NCBI GenBank assembly: GCA_038373885.1
Contig: JAWZYV010012355.1
Coordinates: 1 to 64,000 of the forward strand
Reading direction: 5' to 3'
DNA: 64,000 nucleotides
Source of the DNA: Cheiracanthium punctorium
Lineage: Eukaryota; Arthropoda; Arachnida; Araneae; Cheiracanthiidae
In this document: positions 1 to 11,247 of the stretch, piece by piece
How positions within the stretch are numbered: the first letter of the stretch is position 1
Layout of the letters: every line of letters begins with the position of its first letter
Notes under the pieces: generated by a model
What the model saw: the letters and a program-made list of their open reading frames with translations, nothing else
Databases searched by the model: none
Told to the model about the DNA's origin: nothing
Translations under genes and position numbers: made by a program

Positions 1-322
1 CAAAGGCGATCCCATAATCATAGAGAGTTGTGCGTTAAACATCACACAGTCTGTGGCGGCATCTGCAATTTAACTGTAAAAATACATTAAGTAACTGGTA
101 CAGTAATCAGTAGAATTAAATAACTTATCACTCATTAGAGTAAAATAAATATTTGAGTCAACGAGTGAAATGAAAAGTAAATTTTGTATTTATTTAGATT
201 TAATCTGAGGAAAATTTTCATCGATACCATAAAATTCTGAACATTTATTTACGCGACTTCCTAATTTATTGAAATTGACAAATTAAACCCAGAAAGTGAA
301 ACATTCAATGCTGAAGATATCA
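1..322. other. No recognisable feature
   Basis: This stretch is AT-rich and lies upstream of the first hAT-type element. I see no open frame, repeat boundary or RNA gene in it. Confidence 0.5.
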
Positions 323-490
323 ATCACAACTAGGGATGGACGCGAGACGCGAGAATTCACGCATTGTCTCGCGAGACGAGACAGTCATTTTTTTGCGAGA
401 CGAGATGTGAGACGAGAAAGAAAATATTTTGCGGGACGAGACAGAGTCTTGTCTCGCGCGAGAATTCTCACATTTTTTCCGTCTCGCATA

Positions 491-1299
491 AATACGATCT
501 GAAAAGCAACAATTTGCCTGAAGCCTCTACCGTTTAACTTGCGTCTCCTTCGTTTTCGGTCCTGGTATACTATCAGCACTCTACAATACGCACAAACACG
601 TAACATTTAAAATTAGAACAGACGAGAGAATACAAAACACACAAAGGAGAGGATAAAGAAAGAGGAGGAAAAAAAGAAAACAGAGAAGAGTTGAAAGAAA
701 AATAATAAGTAAATAGGAAAGGCGGTACGGTATGTTCAAATCTGACCACTTTTAGACGGGGCCCGGGGCATTAAGTTTGGGCGCCCCCTTACTATCCCCT
801 TTTTTACGCATTAAGCCCCTTTACTGAGCCCCCCTTTTTTAAGCATTTTAACCCAGTTTTGACCGCTGTTGTACTCGAAAATTGCATTTCAGTTAACTGT
901 AGTTTTTGTACTTTAATCAAACCGTATTTATCACCCCAAAAAAATATCTCTAACTTGATCTAGTGATAAACAATTAGGTAATACCTATATTATAGAGAAA
1001 ATTCAGTTTTTTCCCCACAATTACTATTTCAGTACATATGAATTTATAATTTAGATAATCGGGATATATATGGGCCCCCTTTTTCTTCAGGGGCACCGGA
1101 CTACCGCCCCCCCTTGCCCCTGTGATAATCGGGTTCCGGGTATATCGGAGAGAGATTAGAAGTAGAGCAACTTGCATTCGCATTGATGCTTAGTCTGAGG
1201 TTGAAATATGGTTGAATATCCTTGTACCGATATTATTCTCAAACTTTCCCGCACGTTGCGGCGTGCGTAGGGGGGGGGGGTCGCCCACCCTGGTGACAA
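491..1299. other. Non-coding interior of the 331-6381 element, left of the Copia insertion
   Basis: It contains a purine-rich stretch (about 640-720) and several runs of C or G flanked by GGGGCC and GGGGCGCC words (755-840, 1070-1125, 1270-1280). These resemble the subterminal sequence of small DNA transposons, but no paired ends or duplications could be placed. There is no credible coding sequence. Confidence 0.4.
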
Positions 1300-1304
1300 C
1301 TTTC

Positions 1305-1785
1305 TATTAAATAAGCGAGGAGGTAAAAGAGGTATCACTTACCTCCTTCAAAGGCGTAAGTCCGTTTAACTCCTCCGTCATCCCGCTAAATTAGCTGGAA
1401 CGAAAACTAGAATACACGACATTATTAATTGTATATATTTTAGTTTCGTGCTCTTGAATGAGTACAATATATTTATTTTCCGTCTAGGTTATACAATATA
1501 CATTTTAAGAGGAATATCATGTTTACAAAGATTGAATTTTGGCTGGTCGGGATGTCGACCGCTTAGCAGCAGCGCATGGAAGAGAGTGACTTGAAAGTAC
1601 AGCATGCATGCGTTCTTGCCCCCACGGTTGCCAGGGGCCCCATAGCACGTGTTAAGTAAGGGGCCCTCGTTTGGGTAATTATCACATGCAGATCCATACA
1701 TCTACATGTGCGGACATCGACGCGTGCAGGAGAAACTGGGTCAGGGAAAGAGTTCGAAAGTTTCATAGTTTTATATTTCCCAACA
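1305..1785 (-). repeat. 3' LTR of the Copia element
   Basis: This is a 481-bp direct repeat of 4323-4803. In element orientation it begins TGTTGGG just after the purine tract and ends TTTAATA next to the duplicated GAAAG. The short frames inside it occur identically in the other LTR and are not genes. Confidence 0.92.
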
Positions 1786-1808
1786 CTCCTGCCTAAAACT
1801 TGAAACGT

Positions 1809-2765
1809 TCAATAATCGTTCAAAATGACAGTTCTATGTCCTATAAAGCTCCTTCGTGGAAGAGCTTTTGTCAGGATGTCTGCAGTCATTGAGTCAGTGG
1901 GGACGTATTGAAAAGTTATCACCTTGTCTTCTACCAAATGCTTGAGAAGATGGTATCTCAGGTCTATATGTTTTGTTTTGTGATGATGTCTGTCTGATTT
2001 GGCCAATTTAATGCACGATTGGTTGTCTTCAAACACGGTCACTGGATAGTCTTGCGGCATGTCCAGTTCCTTTAGTAGATTTATTAGCCACGCAATTTCT
2101 TGTGCAGCACTGGCAGCAGAGACGTATTCCGCCTCAGCTGATGACAATGTCACGCACAGCTGTTTCTTGGAAACCCAGTAAATAGGATTATTTCCTAGCA
2201 TAAATAGATTTCCAGAGATGGATTTTCGATCTGCTGGATCGTTGGCCCAATCTGCATCTGCGTAAACTTTTAGGACAGGTTCCTCAAAATTTGTAAAAGT
2301 CAGTTTAAGGTCAATTGTTGTCTTGAGGTATCTGATGGTTCTTTTGACGGCTTCCCAATCTTTCGCTCTGGGATTTTGATTTCTTCGGCTTAAGATGTTC
2401 ACAGCGGCACTTATATCTGGTCTAGATATGGTGGAAATATATAGTAGTGCACCTACAGCCTGTCTGTATTTAGTGTTGTTTGGCAAGAGATTTTCGTCAT
2501 CTAGTGTTTTAATGTAGCCTGGCTCCATGGGTGTTTCTGTTGGTTTTGAGTTTTCTAAACTGAATTTAGTTATTAGTTCTTGAATTTTGTTAGTTTGATC
2601 AAGTGTCATTGTGTTTTTATTTGGTCGATTTATGTTTATGCCTAAGTAGTATTTGGCTTCGCCTAAATCAGTTACAGGGTATTCGCTCTTTAATTTATTT
2701 ATGAGTTTGTCAATGTTTTGATCTTCTCCTGCGATTAGTAGATCATCTACATAAACAATCAACAT
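1809..2765 (-). pseudogene. Copia Pol: reverse transcriptase C-terminal half and RNase H
   Basis: The frame opens at the catalytic motif of a Copia reverse transcriptase, YVDDLL at residues 5-10, with the usual hydrophobic lead-in. It continues through the thumb region and the Copia block KYRQAVGALLY to an RNase H domain with the acidic motif YADADWA, the LSSAEAEY motif and a closing TADILTKALP block. RT copies the element RNA and RNase H removes the template strand. Upstream, from 2766 to about 3265, the N-terminal RT sequence is still recognisable but has in-frame stops and at least one frame change. The 318-residue open part is therefore a fragment and not a functional polyprotein. The real reading frame would enter from upstream, not at this Met. 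Confidence 0.93.
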
Positions 2766-3529
2766 ATGTCGTTTTGTTATTTACTGTTTGTTTTATACAT
2801 GCATTTTGTCAACCGAGCTCTGATTGAAAGCCGAATTTGGTTAGAGATTGGTGGATTTTTAAGTTCCAAGCTCTAGCAGCTTGTTTCAGCCCATATATAT
2901 GCCTTTTTAAAGTTTACAAACTTTGTGTTCCTCTCCGGGATTACATGCCCTTCGGGCTGATGCATTATACACTTCTTCCTCTAATTCTCCGTGTAAAAAT
3001 GCAGTTTTTTATATCGATATGTCTAAGACTTAAATTTTTATATACAGCCATTGCCAAAAAAACTCCTTATCGTTGTATGAGACGCAACAGGTGCAAAGGT
3101 CTCGTCATAGTCTACTCCGTATTTTTGGGAGAAACCTTTGGGCAACAAGCCTTGCTTTGTATTTTTCTACTGAGCCTTGACTATTATATTTTAATTTATA
3201 AAGCCCATTTGCATCCAATAACTTTTGTTCCAGGGGGGGCTACAACTAAATCCCATGTGTTATTATCATGAAGTGAATTTATTTCGTCTACGTGTTGCGT
3301 TTACCCATTTTTCCTTCTCCACGGGGTTTTCCATTTTTTGAATTTCATCCCAACTTTTAGGTTCTACTATCCTGGTATTATTTATTACATATGCAAATCT
3401 ATCAGGAGGAACGCCTTTATTACTCCTCTCTGATCTGCGAGGATAATTTTGTGTACCATTTGAGTTAGCAGGAATATTATTTGGATTTTGTACATTGTCG
3501 CCGGCGCTATCTAATTCAACACCGATCAA
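2766..3529 (-). pseudogene. Copia Pol: integrase-to-RT linker and degraded RT N-terminus
   Basis: On the minus strand, 3266-3529 encodes a polar linker with PRRSERSNKG and EPKSWDEIQKM, the usual region between Copia integrase and RT. The next part down to 2766 carries recognisable RT words (for example the GLKQAARAWN box) interrupted by stops and frame changes. It joins directly to gag at about 3526, so the protease and integrase coding sequence, normally well over 1 kb, has been deleted. The plus-strand frame over 2837-3271 is a shadow of this. Confidence 0.85.
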
Positions 3530-4263
3530 TTGCTGTATAGGTTGAGGATTACCGCTGTTGTGTGAATACTATAGTGTGTTACACTATAGTGTGAACAATA
3601 TTTAGTTTCTCGTCTATAATTGTTGTTGTGTTTTTTGTTTGTTTGAAATGCTTTAGTAAAATTCTCAGACGGTCGGCTATTCTCAATACGTCTGTTGTAT
3701 TCATCTATTAGCTTGCTTCTAATAAACTCCGGATTTAATTCCTCTTCAGGTCTCGCTTCTAGTGCCGTTATCAGCGTGTCATAGCTCTCCGGCAGGGAAC
3801 ATAAAAACAACGCCGATATGTGAGAGTCACTGATCTTTTCCCCTATGGCCTTTAACCTCTCAACCAGTTCGAGTATTTTAGTCGTATGCTCTAGCATATT
3901 TCCTCTCTCGTCAAGTTTTGTGCTATATAATTTTCTCAATAGATACAGCTTGCTAGAGAGGTTACACCTTTCGTGTATGGTCCTCAGAGCTTCCCATGTA
4001 GCCTTTGCGGTTGTGAGATTTTTCACATGTACTATTTGGGAATCTTCAATGAATAAATTGATTAAGGCTCTAGCCTTGTTATCTTTCTTTCGCCATGTAT
4101 CGGTTATTGGCGTTGGCGGATCATCTCTTAAGAGATCATTAAGATCTTCTTTTATCAACAGCATCTCCAATTTGAATTTCCAGTTTGAATAATTATGTTG
4201 GTTTAATTTCTCAACCACTTGGCTTTCTTTAAATGAAGCCATATTAATTTTTTTTTGTTTCAC
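3526..4263 (-). pseudogene. Copia Gag, C-terminally truncated
   Basis: The true start is probably the internal Met at residue 8 (MASFKESQ). The protein has the UBN2/Copia gag fold signature: LNQHNYSNWKF, then a helical region ending in LLLSLP-like LFLCSLPESYDTLITAL. Gag packages the RNA into virus-like particles. The frame ends in a frayed tail (CSHYSVTHYS) where the CCHC zinc knuckle should be, which marks the deletion breakpoint leading into the Pol linker. At 245 residues it keeps the capsid-like part only. Confidence 0.9.
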
Positions 4264-4322
4264 AATGTCCTCAGAAATTTTAATATTCTTTCAAGGCACT
4301 GAGACTATTCAGTCTCATAATC

Positions 4323-4803
4323 TATTAAATAAGCGAGGAGGTAAAAGAGGTATCACTTACCTCCTTCAAAGGCGTAAGTCCGTTTAACTCCTCCGTCATC
4401 CCGCTAAATTAGCTGGAACGAAAACTGGAATACACGACATTATTAATTGTATATATTTTAGTTTCGTGCTCTTGAATGAGTACAATATATTTATTTTCCG
4501 TCTAGGTTATACAATATACATTTTAAGAGGAATATCATGTTTACAAAGATTGAATTTTGGCTGGTCGGGATGTCGACCGCTTAGCAGCAGCGCATGGAAG
4601 AGAGTGACTTGAAAGTACAGCATGCATGCGTTCTTGCCCCCACGGTTGCCAGGGGCCCCATAGCACGTGTTAAGTAAGGGGCCCTCGTTTGGGTAATTAT
4701 CACATGCAGATCCATACATCTACATGTGCGGACATCGACGCGTGCAGGAGAAACTGGGTCAGGGAAAGAGTTCGAAAGTTTCATAGTTTTATATTTCCCA
4801 ACA
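4323..4803 (-). repeat. 5' LTR of the Copia element
   Basis: This is a 481-bp direct repeat of 1305-1785, near-identical by eye. It is followed on the minus strand by the primer-site-like GATTATGAGACTG and by gag, and is flanked outside by the duplicated CTTTC (4804-4808). Confidence 0.92.
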
Positions 4804-4808
4804 CTTTC

Positions 4809-6193
4809 TAGGGGCGGTTAAATCCCTATCGTTGGCCTATTTTAAAGAGATTAAAATGACATTTTTTATTCTTATATATTAATATCGGACGTAAAGAAAT
4901 GCAAGCAATTTTTTTTTAAAAATTTCTCTTTTCGTTTATATTATCATGTTTTCCCTTCCTTCGGCTTGCAAAACTTTTATAAATTTTTTTCCTTCCCATC
5001 ATTTTATCTTGCAGTTGGGTTCCTATTCTAAAATTATCTTCGCCTGTTAGATGTCTTTTCATTTTTTTATAAAATCCACACTGGATATACATTAGGGGGA
5101 TTATGGTTTAATTTTTCTGTAAACAGGGCGACCATAACGACTGTAGTACTATCGCTAAAAATTATTGTGGAAAAGTACAAACGGATAGTCGTGAACAAAT
5201 TAACTGTTCAGTAATTTAAAATATAAACAAAAAATAAGACGTCTATTAACCAACTGAGATACTATAATGAAATCTAAAAATGCGCACACGGTAATGTTAT
5301 TGGAAATATTAGGCAAATAATTATAATTATCGTTAATATAATCTTGTTTTCATTAATATAAAAATTACACATATTTTAGAGACTTGAAATTGACGTTAAA
5401 GTAAATAGTAGAGATTTAATAAAGACTAAAAGTGTTCTGTTTATAATTTTTCAAGGGTTATCTTACAACCAACTGAACGATAAGTAATTCTAATTTGCGT
5501 TAATATATCCCGCAGTAATTTCAACAGAGGAGATTACTTGAACTTAAAAAAGAAAAAAAATTTTGTTTTGTCTCATGCAGATATGATTTTAGTAAAATAT
5601 TCGCTACTTCTCGTATGAAGAGCGGGTGCGCAGCTATTTTAAAACATTGTCCATTTCATGTAGTGTCTGAGGTATTTAATACTACAACTTGAACAGTATG
5701 ATGTAGAACTACAGTATGATGTAGAAATAACACATTTTGAAAGTCGGGAGTTCTCTGCAAACCGCTAAGCTTTTCACTTTTCTGATCGCGAATGACACTG
5801 ACGTAGTTTTTTGAGTCATTATATTGCAATGATGCCAGGTTAATACTCATGACGCAAACTTTACATCAAGAGTCAAATAATTTTGCTTTTATTTTAGATT
5901 CCACATCACTGGAATTAATTGAAATTACTCATGTTAGGAAAATTTTCGTTTACTACAGTGCGAAGAACGGGCACGCAGCTAGTAAATAAAAATAAATACT
6001 ATATTTTCGGTGTGACATTATATATACGGATTAAATCTCAATTTCTTTTACTTCAAATGCCGATATATGCTGATATAGTTATTAATATACCTAATAATGT
6101 GGCTATATGTAAGTAATTGTTATTATTAATATTAATTTTCAATAAAATCCCAATAATAAGTTAGTATAAAATGCTAACGAAATCGCAGTCCTT
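4809..6193. other. Non-coding interior of the 331-6381 element, right of the Copia insertion
   Basis: The sequence is AT-rich with no credible gene. A short tandem duplication of 18 bp (ACAGTATGATGTAGAA core) sits at about 5694-5729. Two loosely similar segments ending in GGGYRCGCAGCTA occur near 5617 and 5958. Confidence 0.4.
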
Positions 6194-6389
6194 AATTTTG
6201 CGAGACACGCGAGACGTCTCGCGTCTCGCGCGAGACGAGACAGAAATTTCTTTGCGGGACGCGACACGAGACACAGTGTTTGCGAAACGAGACGAGACGC
6301 GAGACGAGACAGAGGTTTACCACTGCGAGACGAGACGAGACAGCCCCGATTCTCGTCTCGCACGTCTCGCTTCCATCCCTAATCACAAC

Positions 6390-7547
6390 CTTATATTAAA
6401 ATCACTAGCTTACGGTTGAAAGACTTTTTATAGGAAACATTTCGTTACATGAAGCTATATATAGTTATTTATAAATTGTTAAATTCTACAAACTGTTCAG
6501 TTAGTATTCAATTATACTTTAGAAAAAAATGAAATAATAAGCATCAAGATGTGAGTAAAACGAGACTATAAAAAGTGCACAACAAAAAGTTATGTGTTAT
6601 CACTTTTCGTAGTATAACTCAAACATTCATAGGAAAAGACAATTTAGAGAAAAACAGTATGTACTCAAATACATTTTAAAGATTCTATTACAGTTCCACA
6701 ACTTGGACATTGGACACTTTTTTAAGGAACGGAACATGATCATAATATTGAAATATACCCCCCCCCCCTCCAAAAAAAAAAGGGGAGGAGGAAGTTGGAC
6801 ACTTTGAGGAAATCACAAAGTGCCCAACTTTAGGTTGGTTTGGTTTGTGAGTAAGGCAAAACTGTACGAGGCTAGCTTCCCAAAGGGGGGGGGGATACTT
6901 GGGCGGAGGGCTTTTTAAGTCTAGCTTTTGGAGGTTTCTCTGTATTTCACACTAATTTACATTTATTAATGCTGCATCACCACAAAAATTATTAGTAAGA
7001 GAAAAACTTCAGTGTAGGGAGGGAGAAAATGCTTTACAAAAAGATGATACTTTTAAAACTTCTGTTTTCTAATTAAACATTTTGTTAAAGAAGGAAATTC
7101 AATTTTCCCCATTCCGTCTTGAAGCTTTGCAAGGTACAAGTTCTACACTCTCTTTGGCAATTTAAATACATTTCATTTAAAATTACTAGATGGCAGCACC
7201 AAATATAGTGCATTTCATTGCTTCTGCAGCATAATAAATATGATTGTTATCAATCCTACGCCACTCTATGTGTGTGTTGTGTGTTCTGTTATGACAAAGC
7301 TATGCGTGGGCTTTCAGCCAAGGATGGAAGATGCCTTGGTCGGAGGATATTTTAAGGTGTTCTAACACGTACACACGGTACATCTGAAGAAAACAGACCA
7401 AAACTCCAGACCGTTAGACCGACAGCCGCGCAATAGACCAAGCCAGAACGGTGGACCTTCATGCTTTAGCCGTCTGCCATTTTGAGGGTCTTATCCCTTC
7501 GGCCATGGTGTGCCTCATTCCCAATAGGGAACGTTCTCTAGCAAATA
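6390..7547. other. Intergenic, with a short hairpin
   Basis: I see no gene. An imperfect 15-bp inverted repeat (6792-6806 with 6816-6830, AAGTTGGACACTTTG against AAGTTGGGCACTTTG) lies beside C-rich and G-rich runs at 6759-6790 and 6885. It may be a small MITE remnant whose ends I could not define. Confidence 0.35.
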
Positions 7548-7702
7548 CAGTGAAACTTCTCTAAACGGGCACCCCTATTTCACGGTCACCTCTGAAAATG
7601 GGCAAAAATTTCAAATACCAAATCAAAAGAACCTAAGAATAATATATAATGTCACCCCTATTCGGCGGCCACCCCTTATCCCGGCCAACGGACACTTCCA
7701 AA
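7548..7702 (+). mobile_element. Left end of an older hAT-type element, split by the 7703-17586 insertion
   Basis: It starts CAGTGAAACTTCTCTAAACG followed by repeated GGCCACCCC words, a terminal form common in invertebrate hAT-type elements. Reading continues after the insertion at 17587 (CTTCCAAAGCCCC...GGCCGATCCC), so the same element straddles the insertion. I see no right terminus. Similar GCACCCCTATTCCGCGGCC sequence occurs at 37360-37400. Confidence 0.5.
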
Positions 7703-7769
7703 CAGTGGCGTAGCAAGGGGGGGGCGGTCCGCCCCGGGCGGCAAGCTGAAAGTAAAAAAAGGGGGCGGC

Positions 7770-8130
7770 AGCAGCCGCCCCCGTTTTTTTCCCTCTCACA
7801 TACGATCTAAAAGAGTTGCACTCAATTTAATGAAAATCATTCTGCACTGAACCATAAACGTCCATACAGGGGGCGCATTTGACCTGATGGTCGGCTGGGG
7901 ATATCCTCTGGTCTGTAACTAGAGATAGAGGCCGCAGCAACAGACACCCTTTTTGCCCTTTCGCATATTTTTCTTACAGAATATCTAAAATTATTACTCT
8001 CCATTTAATGAAGAACATTATACACTAAACCATGGGCGCCCATATATTGGGCGTAAATGGAGGCTTGACCTAAAGGGCGGTTGGGGTTACCTTCAGACTT
8101 AAGCATGGTAGGCAGTTTTATAGCATACTG
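7770..8130. repeat. Diverged tandem pair, about 190 bp each
   Basis: Two loosely similar segments follow one another. Each has a run TTTTTYCC, then an AATTTAATGAARA stretch, a CAYTRAACCAT block, a GGGCG run, TTGACCT and GGTYGGGG. They lie just inside the left end of the 9.9-kb element and may be its subterminal repeats. Confidence 0.4.
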
Positions 8131-8454
8131 AACTTTTCCCTATTATTTTAGTACAAAACGTTTAGAAGTCCGACATGGTAGCTGTTGGTAGTTGAATTTT
8201 TCAAAGTAGATAAAGAACAATAGTTTTGTTGAAAATTTTTTGAAGTACTTTCCGTTAAATGTCGCATCCTGCTTTAGCAATGCGAAAAGATATTATCAAA
8301 GTCTGAGGACCAGGGTCCTGAACAAGGGGCATCATGGGCATCGTGAGGGTTGTTGGTCAAAATCACTAGACACCCCTCCCCCGTGGTAGTTCTATGTGTA
8401 AAATGGGACTGTTTTTTATGTCCAAGTAAAAAAAAAAAAGAGTATTTCTCCCTT

Positions 8455-8700
8455 CTGTATAAGGCCCGACTAGTGGCTGAGCGCATTTGCGCTCTGAACT
8501 GGGAGTCTGAAGGTTTTTGGTTCAAAACCAGGTCGCGTCTGCCGACCTAACCGTTCAGAGTTTTCTGTGGTTTCCTCCGAAAATTAGCGTAAATAGGGAT
8601 CAGGATTCCTTTAAAATACCCCCATTGAGGGCACCCAATCCATAGGCCTAGATCCCTCGTGTAGATAATTGGCCTTAATTCCACAACACAAACACACCCT
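8455..8700 (+). mobile_element. tRNA-derived SINE, family A
   Basis: The head has an RNA polymerase III A box (TAGTGGCTGAG, 8471-8481) and a perfect B box (GGTTCAAAACC, 8519-8529), with the GCGCATTTGCGC arm between them as in class II tRNAs. The body (CTGCCGACCTAACCG, GTTTTCTGTGGTTTCC, GCGTAAATAGGGAT, CATAGGCCTAGATCCC) is shared with 10735-10920 and 17692-17919. A GA microsatellite follows at 8897-8914. Confidence 0.8.
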
Positions 8701-8914
8701 TCTCTAAGTGCAGGGGTGGATCTTGCGCCACGACTTACTTCTAATAATTCTTCTGTGGAAAAAACCAAATTCTCCAAAGAGTAAGCATGATAAGAAAGTG
8801 TCTGTTTTCAAACCCTTGAAGAGGTTGCTTTCACCAGCACCGGCCCTCAGAAAGTCCACTGTTCAGGCGAATAATTTTTTCATGAAAAAAAAAAAAGAGA
8901 GAGAGAGAGAGAGA

Positions 8915-10081
8915 GAATTAGAAGAATGCAATCAGAGGTCTTGGATGATACCGAAGGTAATTTATTAAAGGTTTATTTTTGACAAAGTCATTGAGGACTT
9001 TGCAACTAAGAAAGCAAGAAAAATACAAATTTAAAATTTTTACAGCAAAATCTCGAAAAATTATTTTTATTGAACAAACTTCACAGAATAACTCGAATTC
9101 CTATTTTTAAAAATATTATTCGAAAATTTTTATCCATTTCGCTGTTATTGAATTATTATTTTAGATTTGCTGAGTTAAATATTTTGGTGTTGATTCCCTC
9201 CTAATCCGCTATTGTTAAAAACATCACGAAATTATATAAAAGATTTAATTCTAATGCATTTTAACTATAAACTATATTTTAAAAAACATAAATTGGCTTC
9301 CCCCTCCCCTTTCCATCAAGGCAATATTTAGTGAGTGTGATAAAACTTAATTGAACTTTTACTAATAAAAATTTCCCACAAAATCTTGCAGTATCGAGAT
9401 TCATGGGTGATTTTAAAATATCGAATACTTCCTGTATTTATCACCATTATTATAATTAAATTAGAAATAATTAAAGCGTCGTATTTAAAGGTTTGCCTGC
9501 CAAATTTACTAAACTGTTTATGTGCTGTAGTATTGCTTCAAAAATTCTCGATCATTAACTAATTTCAGAATTTTAGTACTGTTTCCGTTTATATATCCTC
9601 ACCACTTATATTTTTTTATGTTCCTAATTTAAACGTAAGCATTTTTGCTGAAAGAAATGAAGGGTATCGAAAAAACACAACTTATTTATACTATTGATTT
9701 TTAATTATAATGTTTAATATATTCAGCAAAATTTACTTTTAATCAAAAACAACTTATCTAATTTGTAACACTGTTATTACGGCCAATCAAATATAGTTTT
9801 GATCATGGTTAATTCCTGTAAACAGTTTTTTTTTTTAATTTCACTGTACAATGAAATGTACATGTTTGGTGAATGATGCTTTGATCATTCTAATTATATT
9901 GTATTTTAAATACTATACGAGAAAAACAATGTATTTCCTTATCATATAATCCAGAAATTAAAGTATTTTTTTTAATTAAATGTGTAGAAAAGCATTAAAA
10001 ATTTCTTTAATTTCTGTTTAAACCTGCCCCATGAAAAGTGGTATTTTGAACGAGCTAGGGCCTCATCTATGTATATATAAA
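8915..10081. other. AT-rich non-coding sequence
   Basis: No gene, RNA or repeat boundary is visible. The stretch is inside the 9.9-kb element. Confidence 0.4.
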
Positions 10082-11203
10082 CTAGCTGCTACCCGCGACT
10101 TCGTCCACGTCGGCTTTAGAATTAGGTCCCGAGAGAAATGTAGCATGTGCGAATAACAAATATTGTTGCGACAAAAGAAACTGCATTTAAATATTATTTG
10201 CTTTTTACTTGTTTCAAATGAAGTATAATGCATGGTAATATACTTCATTTAAAATAAGAGAATATGCAGAGTTACTAAATTTAGATTTGTTTCAGGCATT
10301 TGGCGAATAGAGACAGTTATGACAGTATTTGCGAACTGTTTTGTAAAAGAAATATTTATGCTATGCATGAATTTTAGTCTATGTTAATTAGGAATACAGT
10401 AGCTTTCTATTAGTGAAAAAGTTTTAGAATCGGTTCTGTAGTTACAGAGAGACCCAGAGAGCGTAATGTATTAGAATTATTTTGAATGTTCCTGTAAAGG
10501 AACTATTTACGCTACATGCATGAATTTTAGCCTATAATACTCAAGAATAGTGTAGCTTACTATCAGTAAAAAAAGTTTAGGAATCGTTTCAGTACTTACA
10601 GAGATGCACATAGAGCGTAATGTAATTCTTATTAGCATCCCTGTAAGAGAACTATCTGTGATATATGCATTAAAGGTAGCCTAAAACATTTAGGATGCCA
10701 CCAGTGTCTAAGAAGTTCTGCTCTCAAAACTGCAAGGGGGGAGGTGCCAAAACCCCGATCGCGCCTGTCGACCTAGCCGCTCCCAGTTTTCCGTGGTTCT
10801 CTAAAAAACCTCGCGTAAATACGGGGTAGGATCCCTTAGAAAGTCCCCCACAGAGGAATTCGCCATATAGGCCTAGGACCATAGTGCAGTCAATCGGTCT
10901 TAATCCAAAAACAAACAAACAATAATACTCAGGAATAATGTAACTTTCAATCAGTGAAAAAAGTTTTAGAATCCGTTTAGTAGCTACAAAATTTCCATAG
11001 AGCGCAATGCATTAGAATTATTTTGAGTGTCTTTGTAAAAGAGTTATTTATGCAATATGCTTGAAAGGCTGCCTGTGTGTTAATCCAGGGCATAAGCTAT
11101 TTTCATGACAAATTTTTCCAAATCCGTTCAACCATTTTTGTGTGATTCAGTCAAAAACATCCAAACACACAAACGTACACATTTATTTATATTATTGGTA
11201 GGA
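10082..11203 (-). mobile_element. Helitron-like (HINE-type) non-autonomous element, reversed
   Basis: The left edge, read on the minus strand, gives the 3' end GACGAAGTCGCGGGTAGCAG followed by CTAG, a known Helitron 3' form. The right edge on the minus strand begins TCCTACCAATAATATAAATA, the matching 5' form. The interior contains tandem units of roughly 155 bp carrying AGAGCGTAATGTATTAGAAT (starts near 10457, 10612 and 10998, with a diverged first unit near 10320). The array is interrupted by a SINE fragment (10735-10920). It has no coding capacity. Confidence 0.7.
10735..10920 (+). mobile_element. SINE family A, head-truncated
   Basis: It shares the family A body (GTCGACCTAGCCG, TTTTCCGTGGTTCTC, CGCGTAAATACGGG, ATATAGGCCTAGGACC) and ends in a CAAA-rich tail. 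The tRNA-like head is degraded. It lies inside the tandem array of the Helitron-like element, so it inserted later. Confidence 0.7.
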
Positions 11204-11247
11204 TTTGGAAATTTATGAACTTTAAGAAACACATCTGGACTTTTCTT

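Larger units (their letters stand above)
1305..4803 (-). mobile_element. Ty1/Copia LTR retrotransposon, internally deleted
   Basis: Two direct 481-bp LTRs flank a minus-strand interior. In element orientation each LTR starts TGTTGGG and ends TTTAATA. The flanking 5 bp are identical on the plus strand (CTTTC at 1300-1304 and 4804-4808). A purine tract (AGGCAGGAG) directly precedes the 3' LTR. The sequence after the 5' LTR begins GATTATGAGAC, which resembles the Copia primer site that uses a half initiator-Met tRNA. The interior holds gag, then jumps to the segment just before reverse transcriptase, so the zinc knuckle, protease and integrase are missing. The LTRs differ at one base that I could see (A/G near 1408 and 4426), so the insertion is recent although the copy is defective. 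It probably moved in trans. Confidence 0.93.
331..6381. mobile_element. hAT-like DNA transposon, about 6.05 kb, with nested Copia
   Basis: The left end reads TAGGGATGGACGCGAGACG, and the right end, reverse-complemented, reads TAGGGATGGAAGCGAGACG. The 8 bp outside each end are identical (ATCACAAC at 323-330 and 6382-6389), which is the duplication length of hAT elements. Both subterminal regions (about 331-490 and 6194-6381) are dense arrays of GCGAGACGAGAC-like words, a pattern typical of subterminal transposase-binding repeats. The Copia element at 1305-4803 is inserted inside; without it the element would be about 2.5 kb. No transposase frame is visible, so it is probably non-autonomous. 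A degenerate relative lies at 33638-33792. The superfamily assignment rests on terminal sequence and TSD length, not on a protein. Confidence 0.8.

Noticed and set aside
3..20. A 16-bp inverted match between the window start (AGGCGATCCCATAATC) and about 33803-33818
   Set aside because: A match of this length is expected about once by chance in a window of this size, and no element ends could be tied to it.
1489..1766. Open frames of 67-70 codons, present twice (also 4507-4784)
   Set aside because: They lie inside the Copia LTRs and are identical in both because the LTRs are repeats. They are not genes.
6139..6419. Arg/Ser/Leu-rich frames of 64-82 codons on both strands, and similar frames at 296-606
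   Set aside because: They are translations of the GCGAGACGAGAC arrays. Several overlapping frames are open only because the repeat lacks stops.
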